From Azolla pinnata (taxonomy: Eukaryota > Streptophyta > Polypodiopsida > Salviniales > Salviniaceae): DNA of 28,131 nucleotides. Positions within the stretch are counted from its first letter, which is position 1. Every line of letters begins with the position of its first letter. The notes under the pieces were generated by a model. That model searched no databases and was not told the origin of the DNA. It saw only the letters and a list, made by a program, of their open reading frames with translations. Below are positions 1 through 9,088 of this stretch, piece after piece. The stretch is taken from positions 17,468-45,598 of the forward strand of contig JBBBWG010031386.1 of NCBI GenBank assembly GCA_037176905.1, in the 5' to 3' direction. The translations under genes and the position numbers were made by a program.

Positions 1-31
1 TGATTGAGGTCTTACTTGAATATACACACCA

Positions 32-407
32 TCACAGACACCAAGTCTCGACATATTTGTTTATCCTCTCAATCTCCTGCCAAATTATGAGTTATAGTTA
101 GCTAATAACACTCGGTGATCTGTTCAGACTTTCATCTCAGCTCAGCTGGTAAATGACAATGGAAAGCAGAATCGTTTGAACAGCAAGTTTTTATGATTCC
201 CCAAAACAACATATGTCAAAGGGGATAATAGAAGCAAAAAAGAATTAGTCCTGCTATCACTACCTTCTCATGCCAAGTTGAAATTTATTATTACCACCAA
301 TTTAGATCATGAAAGCTTGTTTACCTTCCCTCTCTTGTCTTGTGAAATTTCGAAAATCCCAAGCTTTAGCATGCCTTCTTCTTCCAGGGTTGCACGGTTC
401 TCAATGC
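32..407 (-). other. Possible last two exons of an unidentified minus-strand gene (or DENR 3' downstream sequence)
   Basis: On the minus strand an open stretch at 407-325 reads IENRATLEEEGMLKLGIFE and continues to DKRGK. It is preceded by AG (409-408) and followed by a GT donor (324-323, context AAG|GTAAAC). The next good acceptor (GGCAG, 78-77) opens in the matching phase into EIERINKYVETWCL and a TGA at 34-32. Phase compatibility and a protein-like composition are the only evidence. I do not recognise the sequence, found no start codon or upstream exons between 408 and 808, and the open lengths (about 28 and 14 codons) are within chance. It lies downstream of the DENR stop, so it could also be DENR 3' UTR. 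Confidence 0.2.
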
Positions 408-808
408 CTTAGTCGACCAGTGAATTTACTAATTTAATTTTATGCTCATAATTAGCAGCATCCATATAACATTGTTAGAAAGGTGACCTGAAACACTTAC
501 TCCTCACCATCCGTGATTACATTACAAACTCAGAAGAAAAATACGACGGTATAATAAACTCGTTGAGCTCTGCGACGGGATATGTGTTACATAATTCTGC
601 CTAAGGGCAAACCACTCGACCAACATCTTGAAAACTCATCGAGGTTTTCTTTTAAAACAGTGATGTGTACCTAGAGTAAAGGTTCCATCTTGCGGATCCC
701 GACTTCAGTGTTCACATCCTTCACCCTCACCCTCAGATTTCCTTACAGAAACCATACTTTAATGGCATTTGATGATACGAGGGGAACACATACCACCATG
801 CTACAAGT

Positions 809-3800
809 TTAGACGGCAGCAACCTTCTTACCATCCTCCAAAATATATATGGAAGATGTTGGTACCTAACGCACAAAAGAACTGAAGTTTAAATGACGTT
901 TTCTTCAGCAAAGTAACTGAATATCTCTATTAACCAACACATAAAATGGGTTTGTTCCAGAAACTCCCTTACATCCTTCCATGTCTCCGTGATGAAGTCT
1001 ACTATGTCATACATAAAATCCCCCTGAACATCGATCTGTTCTTTCTCAGTTGGGCCCTAAAGAAAAGAAGATGACAGTTAGGTATGCTTCTAAGATTTCT
1101 CTAGCCTTCAGTACTTTTTCAAGGTTTAAGCCCAGTTGTTTACCTTCACAACTGATGCCCCGCTAGCAAATTTCTTCCCAAACTTCTTTGAGGCATCCCC
1201 CAACTTAATACCTGTAGATTGGATCGTTAAATTGATTACAAGATGGTGTATATATTAAAAAGCCATGAAAACCAAAAATTAGAAACAATTCTCACCAAAC
1301 ATCTCTAGACCCTTAACTATCGTGACACATTTTCGCTTGTTCCGAACAACCTTCTCAACAATAACTTCTGGCTTCTCCTGGTGTATTATTCGCAAAAATA
1401 TGAAACATATGAAGCAAAATGAGCAAAGAGAAGTTCTAGTTCTGGTAGTGTACCTTCTTTTTCACCTTCCCACCTGGTAAAGTTTTCACCTCTTCTGGCT
1501 TAGTTTCTGAGGTGCTGGCTGTTTCACAAATTAGAACAGTCATATAAACCTTAGAGTGAATATAACCAGAAGAATATATATATAGCAACATCGACAAACT
1601 GTGAAGGAGTTAAAAGAAACAAATCATCATCATTAACTGATGTTCTATTCATATTACAATGAAGTCAAAAGATTGCTATAGCAGGACTTGGATGAGTTGT
1701 ATGAGACACACCACAGTAAAATCAAGACTGGACAATAATCCAGATAAAAACTTATTTCATTTAAACAGTTATCTTATCAAGTATGAATGGTGAACCTACT
1801 GCACATCAGTTGATATTGTAACAGATCAGAATGCAGTAAATTCTAATTTTCAGAAAAATAGAAAGTGGATTCTATCAGCTTATTGATTGGAAGCAATTAT
1901 TTCTCAGGAATCTATCTACAGTGATATGGCCCCTTCTTGTAACTATACATTCCTTGCCAACTGCGTTCTCTTAGTTTCACATCAGGAGACAATGTCTCCC
2001 TTACCATGTACTTGGAGAATATATATTTATTTATTTATTTATTTACTAGAAGAATTAGTTTCTTTGGCTCTGCAACCTTGGTTTTGGCATGGTTTCTTGT
2101 TTCCATGTAGAGAGGGACTTGGTCATGAATGTAATATTCATCGCTATGTTTCATGTAGCCATGCATGTTCCAGTTATTGATATGCAACTCCATGGTAGTG
2201 TACACAACATTTATCCACACCGTCAATATCTATTTGCACTTTCTGACTTAGTGGGCATACTTGAAGGAGCTGATCTGTTCTACCCTATGTCACTTATTCT
2301 GAGCAATGAATAGCGACATGAGGACTGTATCTCCATAAGGCACACAACTAGACAGGTTTGGAGAGACCTTTAGTCTCAATAATCACCCCCATGATAGTAG
2401 CAAAGCATGCGTGCCTCATGATATTACTTGGTCAAACATGGAGCCCCTCTAATATTGAAGCCCCTCTCTACAGAAGCTTCATCAAGCAAAGGTACTCAAG
2501 GTTGACATTCTAAAACAACTTGCCAAACATGGAGACAATCAGCTCTGCACAATGCAAAATGACAGTTCAGGGACTCTTTACATTAACCAGAGATTGAAGT
2601 AGACAAGTATACATGCAGACCTACAAGAGAGAAATTTCCGATGAGATCATAAAGGAACAGATTTGAGAAAAACATCATGTCTACCACTGTGTTAGTTTCT
2701 TTTACAGTAAGAGGTAGATACATGTGCTTCAAACATGGTGTCTACCATTGTGTTAGTTTCTTCTCAATTGGCTATTCCAAACTCTTAAGAAAATAATGGA
2801 CTGACTCTCTTGTTCACATCTACATGCCCCACCTACCATTCTCTTTCCTCTATAGGATGTTTGCTTAGCAATCATGGCTCTTCAGTAAGAACCTTGGCGT
2901 GATCATGTTAGTCCTTTCAAGAATAATTCCCACTAATTTTCTATTCCAAACTCTTAGGAAAATAATGCACCAACTCTCTTATTCACATCTACATGCCCAC
3001 CATTTCCTTTCCTGTGTAAGGTGTTTGCTAGGCAATCATGGCTCTTCTCTGAGAATCTTGGCAGCACGGAATCAAATAATTCTACCTCTGCACTAAATTT
3101 TGCATTAAAATAAAGCATCCAGTGCAAACAGAGAGCCATTCCAAGAATTATAATAAACTTGTGCACTAGATGCATACATAATCAACTGGCCAATCGTAGA
3201 ACACATCACAAAGGTATGACTGGAAGTCATGCTCCCAAAATGCATCAAAATTCAGGAAATTGTTAGAAGCATAATTTTCTGCAAACATGCATTGTAATCA
3301 AGAACTTTGCATATCATACATTCACTTGTATCGATCACATTGAGTACCTGATATCTTCAAATTTTGAATCTCCTCGGCTGTCTTCTCCTCATCTTCCCCA
3401 GCAGAAGCTATTTACAACTAAGAGAAGTTTTTACACTATTCTGTAAACAATGTTAATATGGAAGGAGAGAATCCTAATAGTTACCTTTAACCAAATCTGG
3501 GTATAACTCCGGAGCATTTTGTATTAGCCACGGTTTGCATTTCTCAAAGTCTGGACTAAATTCACAGTATTCTGCTGGTAAACTGCATACTAAGGAACAC
3601 CATATGCTTGCATTACAGAATGAATATTCAACTAGGTTGTAACACCAATTGTTATATTGCAATCAAAATTCATGAAATCCAATAAATTTCGGTGCGGAAT
3701 AGCATGTTAGGTTTCACATTACAATGCCGCATTGTTTCTAGTAATATTAAGAATTTGTGGAGGATGTCTGACACATCTTCAATAGGTGACAATCCCTCAC

Positions 3801-5151
3801 TCATAACAATGTATTGTTTATTGCTGATTAAAGAAATACACATGCACCATTGAGATTAAAGAAAACGAACTATTAAGTTAAGCTCAAATATTTTAGATTG
3901 AGCAATTGGAATGAATATAATTTAAATTTGACTACGACGTGGGCCACTATGCTACTCCCATATATATTGATACACGTATGAAACGAGTCATTATGTTACT
4001 GCCATTTATATTGACACATGTATTCAGTGGACCACATCATTCACCTATATAATAGAAATAGGAAGTTATTCATAAACTGGTTTTGGCATGTTATCGCTTT
4101 AAGAGTAGTTTGTGAAATTATCCATATACGAAAGAGGCCAGGATAGAAAAATTATGCAAGATGGCGGATGTCATATGTGAAGACGCTGTTTGCTAGTCAA
4201 GTTATTGTTGGATGGACTACATCATATATCAAAGAGCTTCTTGCATTTGAAAATCTCGCATATGAAGACCTAAATAAGGATGAAAACAGAAACTGTGTCT
4301 CATTTGAATGCCTTGAATATGAGAATACCAGGTCATATCTTGGGGGAATTCATGCGAGGTAATAACTTTCAAGAGCTCTTTATCAGTTTACAGGAAAACC
4401 TAGACAAGGAGGATATGGAAACAAGCATGATCTTTGTTAGTCTGCTTGCCACAAACCTAATCTCATGAAAGCTCAAAAACTTGGATTTTGGCATGTAATC
4501 TTTAATTTTCAGACATGAGTTCTTGTTTTTTATTTATCGTTCAAACACATCGAAATTCCAACAAGAAGAGAGAATTCTCGTTGTATTACAGTCACGTTAT
4601 GCCATCACCACCATCATTCACACACACACACACACAAACTCTCTCAATACTGTCTATATCTTTGTGAAAATGCGCATTACATAACTGAATGTGTGGAAAG
4701 CATTACAATGAGTGCACCAGATCTGCCTCCCTCTCTGTGTTTCCGCCATTGTCATTCCAGCTGTCTCTCGCAGACAACAACACCGACAGCATACGGAACG
4801 CATCGATACAAAATCCATATCATTTAAATTAGCTACACGGCTTCTTGCCAGATGAAGGAAGCCATTTGTTTCTGCACGAACTGTTTTCCGCTCGATCAAG
4901 ATAAGCTAAGCTAAGGGGGAAGCGGATGCAGAAAAGCTTCCAATGGTGGGGAAAACCAGGAAAATTTTTGCACGTGACATTCAACGACGGGAAGAATATG
5001 CGCGTTTCAGTACAAAGATCGTGCAGGCAGGAGCGCAGGAGGGAAGCCAGAAACTCCGTGAATTTGAAGAGAAAGAAATGGGAGAAAGAGAGAGAGAGAG
5101 AGAGGTACCCTCGCAGTAGGTCACCTGCACAGGCTGCAACTTCTCCGCCAT
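809..5151 (-). CDS. DENR: Density-regulated protein homologue (DENR/TMA22), SUI1-domain translation factor, 8 exons
   Basis: The product is a 187-residue homologue of DENR. In the known family DENR pairs with MCT-1/MCTS1 on the 40S subunit and acts in recycling and in re-initiation after upstream ORFs. Minus-strand coding exons are 5151-5109, 3589-3485, 3407-3348, 1518-1454, 1377-1296, 1211-1144, 1056-973 and 865-809; all have GT-AG borders and consistent phases. The start is MAEKLQPVQVTYCE in an ATGGCGG context. Residues C13, C16, C23 and C32 have exactly the spacing of the zinc-binding cysteines in animal DENR (YCxVCSLPAEYCEF). The SUI1 domain spans about residues 100-178 and begins EKVVRNKRKCVTIVKGLEMF. 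Introns are 76-107 bp except intron 1 (1519 bp) and intron 3 (1829 bp). Length matches the family (about 190-200). No truncation or missing key residue is seen. Confidence in identity is very high and in each exon edge high. Confidence 0.96.
1519..3347 (-). repeat. DENR intron 3 (1.8 kb) with diverged tandem duplication and TTTA microsatellite
   Basis: This long intron separates the exon ending LKIS from the exon beginning STSETKPEE. It contains a (TTTA)n run at about 2024-2045. It also holds two diverged direct copies of a block of about 125 bp (2770-2898 and 2941-3062), both running from CTATTCCAAACTCTTA to CTTGGC. A further short duplicated piece, TGTGTTAGTTTCTT, occurs near 2689 and 2749. 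Short open frames here show no recognisable protein similarity. Confidence 0.75.
3590..5108 (-). repeat. DENR intron 1 (1.5 kb) with 44-bp duplication and CA and CT microsatellites
   Basis: The first intron of DENR lies between TYCE and VCSLPAEY. It holds two diverged 44-bp direct copies at 3945-4032, a (CA)9 run at 4619-4637, and an (AG)n run at 5087-5104. Read on the gene strand, the last of these is a CT tract starting a few bases inside the splice donor. Plus-strand open frames at 4168-4468 are not supported by any family resemblance. Confidence 0.7.
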
Positions 5152-5196
5152 GCGAGAACGCCGCTTCGATCCTTTCTGCTCCCGTCTGCTTCCCGA

Positions 5197-5230
<34 letters not shown>

Positions 5231-5258
5231 GCGCCGGCGTCTGCGTCGTCTGCGTCGT
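5197..5258. repeat. GTCTGC hexanucleotide repeat upstream of the DENR start
   Basis: TGCGTC is repeated without a break at 5197-5230. Interrupted copies follow to about 5258, around GGCGCCGGCG. The array lies 46-107 bp upstream of the DENR start codon, so it is probably in the 5' leader or core promoter. No ATG occurs on the gene strand between it and the start. Confidence 0.85.
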
Positions 5259-5259
5259 T

Positions 5260-7637
5260 CTTTCTGCTTCGGCTCCGCGAGAAGTTTTTGGGAAATTGCA
5301 GGCGATGCCCCTCCTCCCAGAAACTACATCTTCTTAAATCGGTTAACAGAAAGAAGCACGTAATTCATTTGATTCAAGAGCTCCGCTGGTTTTTTATTTG
5401 CTTCCTGAATCGCTTCCCGCGGATCGATCCCGATCGGTTTTCTGTTAATCTGCAATCCGGTTCGTTCCGCTGGAACTGAGATTTCGATTCGTAATCGCTT
5501 CCCCGCCGGTGGATCCTGATCGATTCCCTTGCAATACTCGATTAACGAAAATTCGCAATGCTCGAATCCGACTGGTTGATTGACCAGGGCATTAATTTTG
5601 GTGTTCATCGAGTAATTGAGCATTAATCGATATGTTAATTCGATGTTAATTGAACTCGCAATCGATTGGTTTGGTGGTGCTAATCGATCAATTTCGCATT
5701 AATATTTAAAACTAGGCGTTAATTTGCAATTTCTAGTTTTGGTAGGCTTATAAATTGGTTAGCTGTTTTTCTGGTAATGCCTAACCAATTTATAAATTAC
5801 ATTTTAACGCCTACTAAAATAAAATGTTTTATTTTAACACCTACAAAAATAATAGATTTACAAATTGATGCCACCCCTTATCTTCCACTAAACATTAACA
5901 CCCAATCCATTCCGTTAGTATACCATTACTCGATCGTATTCCGAATCGCTTCCCACTAATTGATCCTCATCGATTGATTCGCTTACTGTATCTAGTTAAC
6001 AAAAGTACATAATTTTAAAATCTGATAAATTGATTAACACGGTGTTAATCAGTTAATTGATTTGATGTTGATTGAGCTCGCAACTAATTGATTTGGTTTT
6101 AATAAATTGATTGAGTGTTAATTTTAAAAACTAGGTGCTAATTTGCGGTTTTTAGTTTTAGTAAGCGTTGAAATATAATTTATAATTTTGTTAGACATTT
6201 TTTTGGTAATGTTCCCATATATATGTTGTGTGTAGAATTCTTCTGGCATTCCATTTGGTTAGAGCTTTGAACTTTGAAAACAAATCGAGAAGCGAACAAG
6301 GATGTTTGATTTTCCTTGTTTACGTATTTTGTTAGCCTTTAGGGGTTTTCGATTGATCAATCTCAATTACTCCGTGGATGATCATGATCATGATTATTAG
6401 TATTATAATTATATTTTTTTTCTTTGCTCGAGTGGTGCTATTTTGTATTTTCTGAAATGAAACATTCAAATTAGGCCATAACGAATCCTTCTTCTGTCAT
6501 TTTCTAGATATCGTGTGAATGCATCAAAGGATTCTGCTCTTGAAAAAAAAAAAAAAAATCTAGGGTGAGGATTTCGAACTCGCTCCGATGAGCAAACAAT
6601 TGTCACATTCTATCAAGATCATGGTGGGCCTCGACAAGATACTATTTTCTTTTTAAGCGAGAAGACAAGATATTATCATGCTAATGGGTGGTATTGAAGA
6701 GGAATGGTTCCAACACCGACTTTTAAGTTCTTCCCTTAACATGGGTTGATGCATGAGCATCACTTGGCATACAAGCATGCCATATCTATCGGCAATAACT
6801 CGTACTTTTTTAAAAGCTATATACAGATCTTGATAACTATGTCAACGATCAGAAGCTCCGCCTAAACATAATCGAGTTTTGATAACAACCATTTTGTTTG
6901 TGTGCTTGTCACGGATGTTCTCCGGCTCCGCATCTGCCATTGAATACAGAAGCATCGTGCAAATGCCAATTACCGTCAGCTTTGTGAGCGACATCAAATA
7001 TAACAAGTGTTGGAGAAATAAATCTAATTCGGACCTTTCATCGCATTAGTTGGGGAGCCTCTTATGCTTGTTTCAATTCTTTTTTTTTTAACATGTTACA
7101 TTTTCTGTATCGCCAGAGGCTATCAACCAAAACATTTCTTATACGAGCATATAACCCAAGTTATATATCATGGTAGGCTCGTCAAGCAAGCAATGTCTCA
7201 GGCTTTCTTTTATTCATTATTTTATTCGTATGAGAGGCTCATCGCATTCACGTTCGCATTTTGTCCTTTAAGAGAGTGTCGCAATTCATCGCGTGTATAA
7301 AATAATAGAGCTTATGATCAATCTGGGCCCATATGCCAAAAAAATAAAAAGGAGTACCTAAAATGCTAGTCGGTTGGTCAGTTGGTCGGTGGAGTGTTTG
7401 AGCGTCTCGGTTGGATACGCCTCTGAAGAGAACTGTATCTGACGATCATCGGATTTGATGATAAATTACAGTGCACTTCGTCGATGACATTATTCGTGCG
7501 AAGATTGTGCGAGGGATATATGTTAGGCATTGCTAATAATAATGTTTCCAATCAAAGACGATACTAATATTATGCCGTCTTCTCTGGCCTCTTCGGTGAA
7601 CAGCTAGGGAAGTCAAGCTCGGCGATCTAGAACTTTA
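5260..7637. other. Intergenic AT-rich stretch with foldback and diverged duplication; no gene seen
   Basis: I see no supported gene here. A foldback lies at 5713-5813. About 145 bp at 5636-5780 recur in diverged form at about 6060-6216; both copies run from a GATGTTRATTGARCTCGCAA block to GGTAATG. A homopolymeric A run lies at 6543-6558. The open frame at 7064-7300 has no recognisable similarity and lacks any gene context. Confidence 0.6.
5713..5813. repeat. Nested inverted repeat (foldback, MITE-like)
   Basis: The inner arms are a perfect 15-bp inverted repeat, TTATAAATTGGTTAG at 5748-5762 and its complement at 5781-5795, around an 18-nt loop. An outer 10-bp pair, TAGGCGTTAA at 5713-5722 and TTAACGCCTA at 5804-5813, encloses it with unequal spacers. 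A further palindrome (TAAAATAAAA/TTTTATTTTA) follows at about 5816-5838. Whether this is a decayed miniature transposon is inference; no target-site duplication was established. Confidence 0.6.
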
Positions 7638-7711
7638 ATGGCGGCTCACAAGCCGGAAGAAGCACCTTGTCAAGCCTTGTTTTCCAACCCTCGATGTCGA
7701 GCTACTGCATC

Positions 7712-7910
7712 TTCTGCATCAAACAGATCAGGTTCTCTTCCAGCGCCTTCTGCATTAAACAGATCAGGTTCTCTTCCAGCACCTTCTGCATCAAACAGGT
7801 CGAGTTCTTTTCCCAGCGCCTTCTGCATCAAACAGATCAGGTTCTCTTCCAGCACCCTCTGCATCAAACCGATCGAACTCTCTTCCAGCACCTTCTGCAT
7901 CGAACAGACG
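7712..7910. repeat. 36-bp minisatellite, about 5.5 copies
   Basis: Units begin TTCTGCATCAAACAGATCAG at 7712, 7748, 7784, 7821, 7857 (CTCTGCATC) and 7893. The period is 36 bp except for one 37-bp unit. Because 36 is a multiple of three, open frames appear on both strands, and the 37-bp unit shifts them. The repeat-derived peptides are serine-rich and resemble no family I know. Confidence 0.9.
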
Positions 7911-8577
7911 TCCAGCTCGTTTCACGCATTCAGTGTTGGCTCGTCACACGATCTTTAACGTTCGCCCAAATCTGACAAAGGCCTGGTTCTACACCGTTAG
8001 CTCGCCTCTGATCAAACAAGCAAAGATTAGGTTCTAACCGATCGCCCATTCTGCAGCGTGGAAGTTTTCAGGGTCTTTACAACGCGGGGGGAAGGGGGAC
8101 CCATGAGGCAAAAGAGGCAGTTCAGTTCCTAAGCAGTTCTCGAGCAGTTCGGAACGCGTCAGCATCGTCAATTCTCAGCAGCTCGGAACACGGACTCTGC
8201 GAACGGATTTCCAGCAACGCCCCGCCATATAACGCACCGGCGATTTCAGCGATTTTTTTTTTCTTCTTCGATTCATCATCTTCCAAGTTCCACTGTTTCA
8301 CTGTTTCTTCCCCTTCTTTCTTCTTCTCTTCACCCTGATTTATCTTCCAAGTTCTTCCTTTTTTTTGTTAATTCTTGTTTTTTTCTTCTTCTTTAGTTCT
8401 TATATATTGAGGTTGGGGGCCATTTTCTACAAATTCCCCAAAATAGAGGCCCAGATAAGTGAAATGCAGAAACAAAAAAACTCTTCACAAAAGAAAAAGA
8501 AGATGAATGAGAAGAAATGATCCTTTCTTTGACATTTTTGGTCTGTTTCTCAAGCTTCCATGGCGACCTCGAGAAGG
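7911..8577 (+). other. Upstream region of the RING-H2 gene: CT-rich tract and possible TATA
   Basis: There is no supported gene. The stretch contains a CT-rich region (about 8250-8400) with a repeated ATCTTCCAAGTTC block, and a TATATATTG at about 8402-8410 that could serve as a TATA element for the RING-H2 gene. An alternative TATA-like CATATAAC lies near 8225. The transcription start cannot be read from sequence alone. Confidence 0.3.
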
Positions 8578-8904
8578 TCGTAGATGCCCTGCAGAAAAGA
8601 AGAAGAAGAAGAAGAAGAAGCAGAGGAAGAAGGAGCAGAAGCAGAGGAAGAAGGAGCAGAAGCATCGGCTGCAACAGAATCAGAAGAAGCAGATGAAGGC
8701 TGATGTAGCTTACAGTGGTTCCATTTCACGGATTTAGTACCGCTTCCCTAAACATCGGCCTCCATCGGAGAATCTCGGAGATGCCCGACCCGTCGTAGAT
8801 ACCCCTGCAGAAAAGAACTGGAACAGAAGAAGAAGAAGAAGAAGAAGAAGAAGAAGAAGAAGAAGCAGCGGCAGCAACAGCATCAGAAGAAGAAGAAGAA
8901 GAAG

Positions 8905-8935
<31 letters not shown>

Positions 8936-9088
8936 GGCAGCAACAGCATCAGAAGAAGAAGAAGAAGAAGAAGAAGAAGAAGAAGAAGAAGAAGCAGATG
9001 AAGGTCGACGTAGCTTACTGTGGTTCCATTTCACGGATTTAGTACCATTTCCCTACACCTCGGCCTCCATCGGAGAATTTCGGAGATG
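8578..9088 (+). repeat. Tandem duplication with GAA/AAG arrays ending at the RING-H2 start codon
   Basis: Two direct copies are present (about 8578-8786 and 8793-9088). Each runs from GTCGTAGAT(G/A)CCC(C)TGCAGAAAAGAA through an expanded AAG array and a GCAACAGNATCAGAAGAAG block. Each then continues through GGTTCCATTTCACGGATTTA and TCGGCCTCCATCGGAGAAT to CGGAGATG. The second copy is longer because its AAG arrays have expanded. The final ATG of copy 2 is the main start (9086). The matching ATG of copy 1 (8781) opens a five-codon reading frame, MPDPS. Confidence 0.85.
8998..9042 (+). other. Short upstream ORF (14 codons), conserved in both leader copies
   Basis: ATG at 8998 reads [14 protein letters not shown] and stops at 9040-9042, 43 bp before the RING-H2 start. 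The equivalent in the first leader copy (8693-8737) reads MKADVAYSGSISRI. Translation of either depends on the unknown transcription start. Sequence identity between the copies may reflect only a recent duplication. Confidence 0.3.

Noticed and set aside
4168-4468. Two overlapping plus-strand frames inside DENR intron 1
   Set aside because: They are of chance length, have no recognised similarity, and are antisense to an intron.
6540-6600. SINE-like end: A run next to a TTCGAACTCG box-B-like sequence
   Set aside because: The box does not form a T-arm, no box A was found at the right distance, and no target-site duplication was seen.
8507-8737. Lysine/glutamine-rich 76-codon frame starting MRRNDPFFDIFGLF
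   Set aside because: Most of it is the translated AAG array and duplicated leader. There is no family resemblance, and it ends within non-coding leader sequence.
8726-9034. Poly-serine and poly-leucine frames on the minus strand
   Set aside because: They are direct translations of the CTT complement of the GAA arrays.
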